DNA from: JAJDXO01 sp965213765
GTDB lineage: Bacteria > Pseudomonadota > Alphaproteobacteria > Rhodospirillales > UBA2165
NCBI GenBank assembly: GCA_965213765.1
Contig: OZ243926.1
Location: 2,666,001-2,730,000 of the forward strand
DNA: 64,000 bases
Reading direction: 5' to 3'
Part shown: piece by piece, positions 49,511-58,473 of the stretch
How positions within the stretch are numbered: position 1 is the first letter of the stretch
Layout: the number at the start of each line of letters is the position of its first letter
Program-made: the position numbers and the translations under genes
Notes under the pieces: model-generated
Database searches by the model: none
What the model was told of the DNA's origin: nothing
What the model saw: only the letters and a program-made list of their open reading frames with translations

Positions 49511-50287
49511 ATGGCCAAGCAACCACCTGGAACTCAAGGAGAATCCGCCTCCGGGCAGACCGCATCGTTCGGTTTTCGGGATGTCGGCGCCGATGAAAAG
49601 CCGGGAATGGTGCGGGCCGTCTTCGACAGCGTTTCCGCCAGGTACGACCTGATGAACGATCTGATGAGCGGCGGCATCCACCGGCTGTGGAAGGGAGCGC
49701 TGCTCGATCGGATCAAGCCCCGGCCCGGGGCTCACTTGCTGGATGTGGGCGGGGGAACCGGCGACATCGCCTTCAGGTTTCTCGAGCGGGGCGGCGGCTC
49801 GGTGACCGTCTGCGACATCAATCGCAACATGCTGGAGGCGGGAAGGGACCGGGGTCTCGACCATGGGGTCCTGCGCGAGGTCACCTGGATTTGCGGTGAC
49901 GCCGAACGACTGCCGATTCCCGACGGATCGGTCGAGACGTTCGCCACCGCGTTCTGTTTTCGCAATGTCACCGATCTGCCGGCGGCGCTGTCGGAGGCGC
50001 GGCGCGTCCTAAGGCCCGGCGGGCGGTTTCTTTGCCTGGAGTTCAGCAAGGTGATCCTGCCGGCACTGGCGAAGTTCTATGACGCTTATTCCTTCCGCGT
50101 GCTGCCGGCGCTCGGCGAGTTGGTCGCCAACGACCGGGAGGCGTACCGGTACTTGGCGGAAAGCATTCGCCGCTTCCCCGACCAGGCGGAATACGAAACC
50201 ATGATCCGGGCAGCCGGCCTCGACATGGTAAAGCACACGAACCTCTCGGGCGGGATTGCCGCCATCCACGAGGGTTGGCGGATTTAA
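49511..50287 (+). CDS. ubiE: Ubiquinone/menaquinone C-methyltransferase
   Basis: A 258-residue SAM-dependent methyltransferase of ubiquinone synthesis. Motif I is HLLDVGGGTGDIAFRFLERG. Other UbiE marks are VFDSVSARYDLMNDLMSGGI HRLWK, LPIPDGSVETFATAFCFRNV, RVLRPGGRFLCLEFSKV and the C-terminal YETMIRAAGLDMVKHTNLSG GIAAIHEGWRI. The ATG at 49511 starts the conserved part; the frame is open far upstream through the antisense of mutM. ubiB follows after 2 bp, so the two form an operon. Confidence 0.95.
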   Translation: MAKQPPGTQGESASGQTASFGFRDVGADEKPGMVRAVFDSVSARYDLMNDLMSGGIHRLWKGALLDRIKPRPGAHLLDVGGGTGDIAFRFLERGGGSVTVCDINRNMLEAGRDRGLDHGVLREVTWICGDAERLPIPDGSVETFATAFCFRNVTDLPAALSEARRVLRPGGRFLCLEFSKVILPALAKFYDAYSFRVLPALGELVANDREAYRYLAESIRRFPDQAEYETMIRAAGLDMVKHTNLSGGIAAIHEGWRI

Positions 50288-50289
50288 TC

Positions 50290-51828
50290 GTGGCCGGCAC
50301 CATCGCCAATCTTCGGCGGCTTTACGCAATCGCCCGCATTCTGGCCAAATATGACGCTCTGTTTCCGCTCGAACACCTGCCGGCGGCGGCCCTGCCGCTG
50401 GCCGTCCTGAGGCGGCTCATCAAACCCACCGTCGACGGCCTGCCCGGGGAACGTTTGGCCGGCGCCCTACAAGCCCTCGGGCCGAGCTTCATCAAGCTGG
50501 GGCAAACTCTGTCCACACGGCCCGACCTCCTGGGAGAGGATATCGCGCGAGCGCTTGCGGACCTTCAGGATCATCTGCCGCCGTTTAGCGGTGCCGAAGC
50601 GCGGGCGGCGATCGAGGAGCAGCTTGACGCGAGTGTCGAGGACCTGTTCAGCGCGTTCGAAGACGGGCCCGTGGCCGCCGCCTCCATCGCGCAAGTGCAT
50701 TTCGCCACCACCACCGATGGCCGCGAGGTAGCGGTCAAAGTGCTCCGGCCCGGCATCGAACATGCCTTTGCCGCGGATATCGATTTGTTCATCTGGCTCG
50801 CGCGCATCGTCGAACGGCACCGGCCGGAGCTTCGCCGGCTGAAGCCGGCGGAGGTCATCCTCACATTTGAAGAGTCGGTCCGGCTGGAAATGGACCTGCG
50901 CCTCGAGGCGGCCGCGGCCCAGGAACTGGCGGAAAACTTTGCCGACGATCCGGGATACCGCGTGCCCGACGTCGATTGGCAACGGACCGCCCGCCGGGTC
51001 TTGACGGTGGAGCGGATTGCGGGCGTCCCCATTGACGAGCGGGACCGGCTGCTGGCGGCCGGGCACGATCCGGAGGAAATTCTCGCCAGGGCCGGCGCCA
51101 TTTTCTTCAAGCAGGTCTTCAGGGACGGGTTCTTCCACGCCGACCAGCACCCCGGCAATTTATTCGTCGATGAGGACGGGACTCTCGTCGCCGTTGATTT
51201 CGGCATCATGGGGCGGCTCGACGCGCCCACCCGGCGCTATCTCGGTGAAATGCTGATGAGTTTCCTGGACCGCAACTACCGGCGGGCCGCCGAGGTGCAT
51301 TTCGAGGCCGGTTACGTCCCTTCCCGCCACTCGGTGGAGGCATTTACCCAGGCCCTCCGGTCCATCGCGGAACCCATTCTCGACCGCCCCCAGAACGAAA
51401 TCTCCATCGCCAAACTACTGGCGCACCTGTTCCAGGTGACCGAGACCTTCGACATGGAAACCCAGCCGCAACTCCTGCTGTTGCAGAAGACCATGCTGGT
51501 GACCGAGGGGGTCGGCCGGACCCTGTGCCCCGATCTCAACGTGTGGTTCCTGGCACAGCCCTTGGTGGATGACTGGGTCGCCGACCATATGGGCCCAGAG
51601 GCCCGCCTCCTCGAGGCCGCGGACGAGATCGCCGGCGGCCTCCGGCGCTTGCCGCGCATGGTCGAAAACATGGAACGGAGCGCCGAGGCGCTTGCCGGCG
51701 GCGGTGTGCGTCTCCATCCGGAGGCCCTGGACGCGTTCAGCGCGGCGCCGTCCCGCAAAAAGCCGCGGGCGGTGTATTTCGTCGCCGCCGTTCTCGCGGT
51801 GATCCTGGGGGTTGTCGCGCTCTCTTGA
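50290..51828 (+). CDS. ubiB: UbiB family ubiquinone biosynthesis protein (2-polyprenylphenol 6-hydroxylase type)
   Basis: A 512-residue atypical kinase/ATPase of the UbiB family, needed for ubiquinone synthesis. The KxGQ motif is in LGPSFIKLGQTLSTRPDLLG and the Ala-rich nucleotide loop in VAAASIAQVHFATT. The catalytic part has VAVKVLRPGIEHAFAADIDL, FFHADQHPGNLFVDEDGTLV and VAVDFGIMGRLDAPTRRYL. A C-terminal membrane segment (AVYFVAAVLAVILGVVALS) anchors it. GTG at 50290 follows the ubiE stop; a TTG at 50275 overlapping ubiE is possible. Ubiquinone genes in order ubiE-ubiB then coaBC and dut are typical of alphaproteobacteria. Confidence 0.94.
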   Translation: MAGTIANLRRLYAIARILAKYDALFPLEHLPAAALPLAVLRRLIKPTVDGLPGERLAGALQALGPSFIKLGQTLSTRPDLLGEDIARALADLQDHLPPFSGAEARAAIEEQLDASVEDLFSAFEDGPVAAASIAQVHFATTTDGREVAVKVLRPGIEHAFAADIDLFIWLARIVERHRPELRRLKPAEVILTFEESVRLEMDLRLEAAAAQELAENFADDPGYRVPDVDWQRTARRVLTVERIAGVPIDERDRLLAAGHDPEEILARAGAIFFKQVFRDGFFHADQHPGNLFVDEDGTLVAVDFGIMGRLDAPTRRYLGEMLMSFLDRNYRRAAEVHFEAGYVPSRHSVEAFTQALRSIAEPILDRPQNEISIAKLLAHLFQVTETFDMETQPQLLLLQKTMLVTEGVGRTLCPDLNVWFLAQPLVDDWVADHMGPEARLLEAADEIAGGLRRLPRMVENMERSAEALAGGGVRLHPEALDAFSAAPSRKKPRAVYFVAAVLAVILGVVALS

Positions 51829-52021
51829 GGGCCTCGTCGAAGTTCCCCCGCCGGATAGCAGGCGGGGCGCATGGGCGTCCCGTCAATGGGCCGGGCCGAG
51901 GCCAATCGTCACATGCCGTCAAACGGCACGGCGTGTCCGCCGCCGGCGGCGCGCTTGCCAAGTCCCGGCCAAACGCCTAGGTTAATTACAAAATTTGATC
52001 GTAGTTTACGCGGATTTCCAC

Positions 52022-53233
52022 ATGAACCAGGGTAAAAGGGTCCTGCTGATAGTCGCCGGCGGCATTGCAGCCTATAAGTCATTGGAACTCGTACGTTTGT
52101 TGCGCGCCCGCGACATTTCGGTGCGCTGCGTCCTGACCCGTGCCGGGGCCAGGTTCGTGACACCTCTCTCCCTCGGCAGCCTCTCCGAAGACAAGGTCTA
52201 TGAGGACTTGTTCGAGCTCACGGGCGAGAGCGAAATGGGACATATTGAGTTCAGCCGGGACGCGGACCTGCTGGTCGTGGCGCCCGCCACCGCCGATATT
52301 CTTGCCAAGATGCGGGCCGGGATCGCAGACGATCTCGCGACCACGGCGCTGCTGGCGACCGACAAGCCCGTCATGGTCGCGCCGGCCATGAACGTCCGTA
52401 TGTGGGAACACACCGCAACCCGGGAAAACATGGCGGTCCTCCGGGAGCGCGGTATCCTTGAAATTGGTCCGGACGAAGGCGACATGGCGTGCGGCGAATA
52501 CGGGTTCGGGAGAATGTCCGAGCCGACGGCCATCGCCGAGGCAGTCGAATTTTTTTTTCAAACCGGTGACCGGCTGAAGGGCCGCCGTGCGATCGTCACC
52601 AGCGGCCCCACCGTCGAGGCCATCGATCCGGTCCGCTACATCGCCAACCGGTCATCGGGCCGCCAGGGCCTCGCCATCGCACGGGCCCTCGCGGCACAAG
52701 GCGCCGAGACCGTCCTGGTGACGGGGCCGACGACGCTGCCGGACCCCGCCAATATGACCGTCGTGCACGTGAACTCGGCGGACGAAATGCTGAAGGCGAC
52801 CCAGGACGCGCTGCCCGCCGATATCGTCGTCTGCGCCGCGGCGGTCGCCGATTGGCGGGTCGATCAACAGGCGGATCGAAAAATCAAGAAGAACGGCAGC
52901 ATCCCCGATCTCAAACTGGTGGAAAACCCGGACATTTTGGCCACCGTGAGCTCGGCATCCCCGAATCGCGCCCAACTGGTCGTGGGGTTTGCCGCGGAAA
53001 CCGGCGACGTGGTCGACCAGGCGGCCGCCAAACGGGCCAAAAAGGGGTGTGACTGGATTGTCGCCAACGACGTCTCCACGGAGACCGGGACCTTCGGCGG
53101 CGGCGACAACACCGTGCACGTCATCGATGACGCGGGCATCGAGGACTGGCCGACCATGTCCAAGGAAAAGGTCGGCGCCCGCCTCGCGGCACGGATCGCC
53201 GACCATCTGGCGGGTGGCGGAGCGGCCGAATGA
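52022..53233 (+). CDS. coaBC: Bifunctional phosphopantothenoylcysteine decarboxylase / phosphopantothenate-cysteine ligase
   Basis: A 403-residue coenzyme A enzyme of normal length. The N-terminal flavoprotein CoaC domain (about 1-175) has LLIVAGGIAAYKSLELVRLL, DLLVVAPATADILAKMRAGI, PAMNVRMWEHTATRENM and the substrate cysteine flap region DEGDMACGEYGFGRM. The CoaB domain (from about 185) has RAIVTSGPTVEAIDPVRYIA NRSSGRQG, CAAAVADWRVDQQADRKIKK and VGFAAETGDV. The ATG at 52022 is chosen over 51995 on homology. Between the domains, nine consecutive T (52550-52558) form a slippery run. dut overlaps its stop by 4 bp. Confidence 0.95.
   Translation: MNQGKRVLLIVAGGIAAYKSLELVRLLRARDISVRCVLTRAGARFVTPLSLGSLSEDKVYEDLFELTGESEMGHIEFSRDADLLVVAPATADILAKMRAGIADDLATTALLATDKPVMVAPAMNVRMWEHTATRENMAVLRERGILEIGPDEGDMACGEYGFGRMSEPTAIAEAVEFFFQTGDRLKGRRAIVTSGPTVEAIDPVRYIANRSSGRQGLAIARALAAQGAETVLVTGPTTLPDPANMTVVHVNSADEMLKATQDALPADIVVCAAAVADWRVDQQADRKIKKNGSIPDLKLVENPDILATVSSASPNRAQLVVGFAAETGDVVDQAAAKRAKKGCDWIVANDVSTETGTFGGGDNTVHVIDDAGIEDWPTMSKEKVGARLAARIADHLAGGGAAE
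52550..52558 (+). other. T9 homopolymer at the CoaC/CoaB junction
   Basis: Codes for Phe-Phe-Phe in VEFFFQTGD. Losing one T leads to a TGA within 10 codons, and gaining one T leads to a TGA within 8 codons. Both give a protein ending just after the CoaC domain. Confidence 0.9.
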
Positions 53234-53691
53234 CCCAGCCCGTTTCGGTCGCCGTCAAACAGCTTCCCCATGGCGAGGATTTGCCGCTGCCCGAAGCGGC
53301 GACCGCCTTGTCGGCCGGGGTGGACCTGCTGGCGGCGGTCGACACGCCGGTGACGTTGGCTCCCGGTGAGCGGACCATCGTCCCGACCGGTCTCACCATC
53401 GCGCTCCCCGCCGGATATGAAGCCCAAGTCCGCCCGCGGTCCGGCCTCGCGGTCAAGAACGGCCTCTCGGTCCTTAATTCCCCCGGCACCATCGATGCCG
53501 ACTACAGGGGCGAGGTCGGCGTCATATTGATTAACCTCGGCCAGGAACCCTTTGCCGTGGAGCGGGGCATGCGCATCGCCCAGATGGTGGTCGCGCCGGT
53601 AACGCAAATTGCCTGGGAGAACACCGATGTACTCCCCGGGACCGCCCGCGGCGCCGGCGGCTTCGGCTCCACCGGGACATCGGGCAACTAG
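53230..53691 (+). CDS. dut: dUTP diphosphatase
   Basis: A 153-residue trimeric dUTPase that hydrolyses dUTP to dUMP, limiting uracil in DNA and supplying dTMP synthesis. All five motifs are seen: AGVDLLAAVDTPVTLAPGE, VRPRSGLAVKNGLSV, LNSPGTIDADYRGEVGVILI, RGMRIAQMVVAPV and the C-terminal GARGAGGFGSTGT-like RGAGGFGSTGTSGN. The ATGA overlap with coaBC (4 bp) indicates translational coupling. Confidence 0.96.
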   Translation: MTQPVSVAVKQLPHGEDLPLPEAATALSAGVDLLAAVDTPVTLAPGERTIVPTGLTIALPAGYEAQVRPRSGLAVKNGLSVLNSPGTIDADYRGEVGVILINLGQEPFAVERGMRIAQMVVAPVTQIAWENTDVLPGTARGAGGFGSTGTSGN

Positions 53692-53695
53692 TGCG

Positions 53696-54151
53696 ATGCT
53701 CAGGCTTTCGAAAAAGATGCTGTTCGCCATTGAAGCGGTCGCGGACATTGCCTTCCACGCCGCCGGTCAGCCGGTGCAGAGCCGGGACATCACGGAACGC
53801 CAGGGAATTCCACGCCGTTATCTCGAACAGGCGCTGCAGCATCTGGTGCGGGCCGATATCCTGACCGGCATTCGCGGCCCCCGCGGCGGTTACAATCTCG
53901 CCCGGGAACGCCGCCGTATCACGGTTGGCGAGATCGTTCGGGTGGTGCGGAAAATGGAATCGTCGGAGGATCCATTGTCCTCGGAGTCGGGCTCCGCCCT
54001 CGGTGACCGGGTGATCCGGCCCATGTGGGCGGAATTGCAGGAAGACTTCATGGACCGTCTGGATGAAATTTCCATCGAAGATCTGTGCCGGCGGGCCAAC
54101 CGTGCGGGCATCGAAAGCGAGGGCCGGCGCAATATTGATTTCGCGATCTGA
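53696..54151 (+). CDS. Rrf2 family transcriptional regulator
   Basis: A 151-residue winged-helix regulator: MLRLSKKMLFAIEAVADIAF, then SRDITERQGIPRRYLEQALQ and the wing HLVRADILTGIRGPRGGYNL. The IscR/RirA-type three-cysteine cluster motif is absent: the only cysteine visible is in IEDLCRRANRAG. Iron-sulfur sensing is therefore unlikely, and a CymR-like role in cysteine metabolism is possible because cysK follows 36 bp downstream. This last point is inference. ATG 4 bp after the dut stop; GTG 53691 is less likely. Confidence 0.88.
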   Translation: MLRLSKKMLFAIEAVADIAFHAAGQPVQSRDITERQGIPRRYLEQALQHLVRADILTGIRGPRGGYNLARERRRITVGEIVRVVRKMESSEDPLSSESGSALGDRVIRPMWAELQEDFMDRLDEISIEDLCRRANRAGIESEGRRNIDFAI

Positions 54152-54186
54152 AGCGACGAATAACGAGCATCGAGCAGGGCGGGAAC

Positions 54187-55167
54187 ATGAGTGGCGAGGC
54201 CAACGAAATTGCCAGTGAATTCCGGGGCCGCATTTACGACAACGTCGTGGATACGGTTGGTGCGACGCCGCTCATCCGGTTGGGCCGGATTGCCGCCGAT
54301 GCCGGTTGCCGGGCCGATCTGGTCGGCAAGTGCGAATTCTTCAATCCGTTGTCGTCGGTAAAGGACCGGATCGGCCTTGCCATGATCGAAGCCGGCGAAC
54401 GGGACGGCCAAATCACGGCGGACACGGTGATCATCGAGCCCACCTCCGGCAATACGGGCATCGCGCTGGCCTTTGTCTGCGCCGCGAAGGGCTACCGCCT
54501 GATTCTCACCATGCCCGAAAGCATGTCCGAGGAACGGCGCAAAATGCTGGCCCTGTTGGGAGCCGAGATCGAGTTGACGCCGGCAAACCGCGGCATGCCG
54601 GGTGCCATTGCACGGGCCGAGGAATTGCGCGCCGAACATCCAATATCCTTCACGCCGCAGCAGTTTTCCAACCCGGCCAACCCGGAAATCCACCGCCGCA
54701 CGACGGCGGAGGAGATCTGGACCGACAGCGGCGGCAATGTCGATGTCGTGGTCAGCGGGGTCGGAACCGGCGGCACGCTGACCGGCGTCGCGGAGATTAT
54801 CAAGCCGCGAAAGCCGCAATTCAGGATGGTCGCCGTCGAGCCCGAGGACAGCCCCGTGCTGTCGGGCGGCATGCCGGGGCCGCACAAAATCCAGGGCATC
54901 GGCGCCGGTTTCATTCCCGATAATCTGGCCACCGGCCAGATCGACGAAATCGTTCAGATCGGCAATGAAACCGCGTTCGCCATGGCCCGCAAACTGGCCC
55001 TCCTCGAAGGCCTCCCGGTCGGCATTTCGTCGGGTGCCGCGGTAGCGGCGGCGCTGGAAATTGGAGACCGCGAAGAGATGCAGGGCAAAATGATAGTCGT
55101 GGTTCTGCCGTCCTTTGCCGAGCGCTATTTGTCCACGGCGCTGTTCGACGGGCTCGGTATAGAGTAG
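54187..55167 (+). CDS. cysK: Cysteine synthase (O-acetylserine sulfhydrylase) A type
   Basis: A 326-residue PLP enzyme that makes cysteine from O-acetylserine and sulfide. The PLP lysine is in EFFNPLSSVKDRIGLAMIEA. Other marks are IIEPTSGNTGIALAFVCAAK, LTMPESMSEERRKMLALLGA, the phosphate loop SGVGTGGTLTGVAEIIK and GISSGAAVAAALEI. The length and motifs suit CysK rather than cystathionine beta-synthase. It lies between the Rrf2 regulator and moeB on the same strand, 10 bp before the latter. Confidence 0.94.
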   Translation: MSGEANEIASEFRGRIYDNVVDTVGATPLIRLGRIAADAGCRADLVGKCEFFNPLSSVKDRIGLAMIEAGERDGQITADTVIIEPTSGNTGIALAFVCAAKGYRLILTMPESMSEERRKMLALLGAEIELTPANRGMPGAIARAEELRAEHPISFTPQQFSNPANPEIHRRTTAEEIWTDSGGNVDVVVSGVGTGGTLTGVAEIIKPRKPQFRMVAVEPEDSPVLSGGMPGPHKIQGIGAGFIPDNLATGQIDEIVQIGNETAFAMARKLALLEGLPVGISSGAAVAAALEIGDREEMQGKMIVVVLPSFAERYLSTALFDGLGIE

Positions 55168-55176
55168 GCCGCGCCC

Positions 55177-55989
55177 ATGGCGATGAACGACCAACAGGTT
55201 GAGCGGTACGCCCGGCACATCCTGCTGCCGGAAATTGGCGGTGCCGGTCAGTCGAAGATTCTCGGCGCGCGGGTACTGGTTGTCGGCGCCGGTGGTTTGG
55301 GGGCGCCGGTGATCCAGTATTTGGCGGCCGCCGGCATCGGCACGATCGGGATCATCGATGACGACGTCGTGGATCTGTCCAACCTTCAGCGTCAGGTGAT
55401 CCACGCCACGTCCCGGATCGGCATGCCCAAGGTCGAGAGCGCGGCCCGGACGGTCGCCGCCCTCAACCCCGACATCGAGGTGATAACCCGCAATGAGCGG
55501 CTGACCCCGGATAATGTCGAGGCTCTACTCTCCGGCTATGACGTGGTCGCCGACGGCAGCGACAATTTCGAAACCCGTTTTCTCGTCAATGACGCGTGCT
55601 ATTTGCTTGAGAAAACGCTGATCTCGGCGGCTATCCTGCGTTTCGACGGACAGCTTTCGACCTTCAAGGCCCGCCTGGAGGGCGAAGACCATCCCTGTTA
55701 CCGGTGTATATTTCCCGAAGCGCCGCCGCCCGGCATGGTGCCCGCCTGTGCCGAGGCCGGGGTGCTCGGCGCGCTGTGCGGCGCGCTCGGGAGCCTGCAG
55801 GCGACGGAGGTGCTGAAAGAGATTACCGGTGCGGGGGAGTCGATGAGCGGGTCGCTGCTGATCGTCGACGGGCTGTCGGCAACCTTCCGCAAGGTCCGCG
55901 TGAAGCGGGACCCGGGATGCGCCCTCTGCGGCGCCGACCCAACCTATACGGACCTGTCACATCACAGGGAGCCCGTGGCCGCGGCGTAG
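55177..55989 (+). CDS. moeB: HesA/MoeB/ThiF family adenylyltransferase
   Basis: A 270-residue E1-like protein that adenylates the C-terminal Gly-Gly of a sulfur-carrier protein (MoaD or ThiS type). The N-terminus MNDQQVERYARHILLPEIGG is typical. The nucleotide motif is VLVVGAGGLGAPVIQYLAAA, followed by DDDVVDLSNLQRQVIHATSR and DGSDNFETRFLVNDACY. Zinc cysteines appear as PCYRCIFPEAPPPG and GCALCGADPTY. There is no rhodanese domain. Adjacent to cysK, so sulfur transfer is the likely setting. MoeB versus ThiF cannot be decided from sequence. Confidence 0.88.
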   Translation: MAMNDQQVERYARHILLPEIGGAGQSKILGARVLVVGAGGLGAPVIQYLAAAGIGTIGIIDDDVVDLSNLQRQVIHATSRIGMPKVESAARTVAALNPDIEVITRNERLTPDNVEALLSGYDVVADGSDNFETRFLVNDACYLLEKTLISAAILRFDGQLSTFKARLEGEDHPCYRCIFPEAPPPGMVPACAEAGVLGALCGALGSLQATEVLKEITGAGESMSGSLLIVDGLSATFRKVRVKRDPGCALCGADPTYTDLSHHREPVAAA

Positions 55990-55995
55990 ACGGCG

Positions 55996-56347
55996 TTAGG
56001 GTCTATACTGAATTAGGAGGTTGTCCTTTTTAAGCCCCCTCACCCTGCCCCTCTCCCCCTGACGGGGGCGAAGGAACGCGATGCGGCAACGCAACCACTC
56101 CCTCTCCCTCCCTGAGGGAGAGGGCCGGGGTGAGGGTGGGAGTGATATGGAAGTTCCCCCTCACCCAGCTACGGCTATGGCTCGCAGGCTCGCCAAGCCT
56201 CCGCATCCCTCTCCCCCTCAAGAAGGGGGCGAGGGTGCAAAAAGAAAGACCGATCCCTCTCCCCCTGACGGGGGCGAGGGACCTCGTGCCGCGCCGTCCC
56301 CATCGCCGCAATGCTCGTAGGGCGGCTCAATCGGGTCCGGACCTTAG
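55996..56347. repeat. Element family A, complete copy 11 with TTAG duplication
   Basis: Both ends are clear: left TTAGGGTCTATACTGAATTA and right TCAATCGGGTCCGGACCTTAG. The flanking tetramers are identical, TTAG at 55996-55999 and TTAG at 56344-56347, as expected for a 4-bp target duplication. It includes the type I module, three hairpins and the CAAAAAGAAAGACCGATCC spacer. The right TTAG contains the stop codon (TAA) of the D-2-hydroxyacid dehydrogenase on the minus strand. Confidence 0.92.
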
Positions 56348-57330
56348 AGCAAGGTTTCGAGAATTCTATCCGGCGGCGCGTGACCGTCGATGAAGCTCTT
56401 GATGTTGACGATCACCTTTTCGCCCATGGCGATGCGCCCCTCGAAGGTCGCCGAACCCACGTGAGGCAGCAGCACCACGTTTTCCATCGCCAGGAGCTTG
56501 GGGTGGACCGCCGGCTCATGCTCGAAAACATCCAGCCCGGCACCCGCGATACCCCCCGCCTCAAGCAGCTGCACCAATGCATCCTCATCGATGACGCTGC
56601 CCCGCGACGTGTTGACGATGATCGCATCGGGCTGCATGAGCCGTAGCCGGCGGGCGCTCAACAGGTGAAATGTGGCCGGCGTGTGAGGGCAGTTGACGGA
56701 TACGATGTCCATGTGAGCGAGCATTTGATCGAGGCTTTCCCAGTAGGTCGCCTCAAGCTCGGCCTCCGCATCCTCGTGAAGCCGGTTGCGGTTGTGGTAG
56801 TGCACGCTGAGGCCGAACCCGCGCGCCCGTTGCGCCACCGCCGAACCGATCCGCCCCATCCCGACAATTCCGAGACGCTTGCCGTTGATCCGGCGGCCCA
56901 TGAGATAGGTCGGCGTCCACCCGGTCCATTCCCCGGCACGCAGGATGCGCTCCCCTTCACCCAGCCGCCGCGGGGTCATGAGAATAAGCGCCATGGTCAA
57001 ATCCGCGGTGTCCTCGGTCAGAACGTCCGGTGTGTTGGTAACGACGATGCCCTTCCTGTTGGCCGCCGCCAGGTCGATGTGATCAACGCCGTTGCCGAAA
57101 TTGGCGATGAGTTTGAGTTGATCACCGGCCGCCGAAACGACCTCCTCGTCGATGGAATCGGTTACCGTCGGCACCAAAACGTCTACCGATTTCACGGCCT
57201 CGAGGAGTTCCGCCTTGGAGAACGGGCGGTCGTCGAGATTGAGCTTGGTTTCGAACAGCTCCATCATCCGGGTTTCCACCGCATCGGGCAGTTTCCGGGT
57301 GACGACGAGCGACGGTTTTGGTTGGTTCAA
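56344..57330 (-). CDS. D-2-hydroxyacid dehydrogenase (glyoxylate/hydroxypyruvate reductase-like)
   Basis: A 328-residue NAD(P)H-dependent dehydrogenase. The catalytic domain has ANFGNGVDHIDLAAANRKGI and VVTNTPDVLTEDTADLTMAL. The nucleotide loop is RLGIVGMGRIGSAVAQRARG. The catalytic Arg/Glu/His triad is in IIVNTSRGSVIDEDALVQLL, LDVFEHEPAVHPKLL and VLLPHVGSATFEGR. This pattern fits glyoxylate reductase of the GyaR/GhrB-like group, but the substrate is not fixed by sequence. The start follows a GGGAGGC Shine-Dalgarno. The stop codon is in the end of element A11. Confidence 0.9.
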   Translation of the reverse strand: MNQPKPSLVVTRKLPDAVETRMMELFETKLNLDDRPFSKAELLEAVKSVDVLVPTVTDSIDEEVVSAAGDQLKLIANFGNGVDHIDLAAANRKGIVVTNTPDVLTEDTADLTMALILMTPRRLGEGERILRAGEWTGWTPTYLMGRRINGKRLGIVGMGRIGSAVAQRARGFGLSVHYHNRNRLHEDAEAELEATYWESLDQMLAHMDIVSVNCPHTPATFHLLSARRLRLMQPDAIIVNTSRGSVIDEDALVQLLEAGGIAGAGLDVFEHEPAVHPKLLAMENVVLLPHVGSATFEGRIAMGEKVIVNIKSFIDGHAPPDRILETLL

Positions 57331-57497
57331 GCAGGCCTCCCCTTTGTTTTGGAACTACCAGCATCGTGCCGCCGTGTCCAGCGCGGGAACCCGCCGGCAT
57401 TGCTCTATGGCATCATGCGGCCGTTAAGCTTCCGGCAATCCTATAATGCTATGCGATTGGCCAATCAGATTTGTTCACATCGGGATTGAAGCCAACG

Positions 57498-58058
57498 ATG
57501 ATTATCAGGTTCCTGCTGGTTGCCGGCCTGGCGGTATTTGCGGTTGTTCCGCAGAGTACCATTGCGCAAGGGGCCGGCACTCCCCCCATTGCCTCCACCG
57601 GCGCCGCACCTGGCGTTCCGCCCCGGGCGGGCCAGGGAAGCGGCTTGCCGCTCCCGCGTTTCGTCAGCCTGCGGGCCTCCGAAGTGAATATGCGAACCGG
57701 GCCGGGCGTCCGTTATCCCGTCGACTGGGTCTATAAGCGCCGGCAGTTGCCCGTAGAGGTCATTGCCGAGTTCGGCACTTGGCGAAAGGTCAGGGACGGC
57801 CGGGGAACCCAGGGCTGGATCCACCAATCCATGCTTTCCGGTCAGCGCTCGCTGCAGATCACCAAACGGAGCCGTACCTTGCGCTCCGAAGCCGAAAGTC
57901 AATCCGTCGCCGTCGCCCGCGTCGAGCCGGGGGTGATCGGCCAACTCCTGGATTGCCCGGAGAGTATCGGCTGGTGCAGAGTCAAAGTCGGTGGATTTGA
58001 AGGCTGGCTGCGGCGCGCCGAGTTTTGGGGCGTCTATCCCGGTGAAGCGGTCGACTAG
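57498..58058 (+). CDS. SH3-domain exported protein
   Basis: A 186-residue protein with a signal peptide (MIIRFLLVAGLAVFAVVPQS, cleavage likely after TIAQG) and a Pro/Gly-rich spacer. Two bacterial SH3-like repeats follow, RFVSLRASEVNMRTGPGVRY PVDWVYKRRQLPVEVIAEF and SRTLRSEAESQSVAVARVEP GVIGQLLDC, ending GGFEGWLRRAEFWGVYPGE. Such SH3_4 domain proteins are periplasmic and thought to bind cell-wall material. It is divergent from the hydroxyacid dehydrogenase gene. The TAG stop at 58056-58058 is in the CTAG that starts element A12. Confidence 0.85.
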   Translation: MIIRFLLVAGLAVFAVVPQSTIAQGAGTPPIASTGAAPGVPPRAGQGSGLPLPRFVSLRASEVNMRTGPGVRYPVDWVYKRRQLPVEVIAEFGTWRKVRDGRGTQGWIHQSMLSGQRSLQITKRSRTLRSEAESQSVAVARVEPGVIGQLLDCPESIGWCRVKVGGFEGWLRRAEFWGVYPGEAVD

Positions 58059-58331
58059 AGTCCGTACTTACTCCTTTTTGCGCCTTCTCACCCCGCCCCT
58101 CTCCCCCTGACGGGGGCGGGGGGACACGAAGCGCAACGCGACTACTCCCTCTCCCTCCCTGAGGGAGAGGGTCGGGGTGAGGGTGGGAGCGATGAAATGC
58201 CCCCTCACCCAGCTACGGCTATGGCTCGCAGGCTCGCCAAGCCTCCGCATCCCTCTCCCCCTCAAGAAGGGGGAGAGGGTGCAAAAAGAAAGACCGATCC
58301 CTCTCCTCCTGACGGGGGCGAGGGAACCCAA
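58055..58331. repeat. Element family A, copy 12 lacking its right end
   Basis: The left end is CTAGAGTCCGTACTTACTCC (CTAG at 58055-58058, containing the SH3 gene stop), then CTTTTTGCGCC and four hairpins with the type I module. The copy stops at GGGCGAGGGAACC. The CGCCGCAACACTCC...TCCGGACC end is missing. From 58332 to 58473 there is only AT-rich sequence downstream of irr. Confidence 0.82.
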
Positions 58332-58473
58332 GGCGGCATCACGCCCTGCCTTCGACCCCAGGACGGGTATCGGGATCAGCCTTTGGCTGACGGCCGCAAT
58401 ACGAGCAGCCCGCTTGAGCGAACCAAGTTTCTTTAATTATTCCAAAAATGTAACGAAACGGCTGAAATAATTA

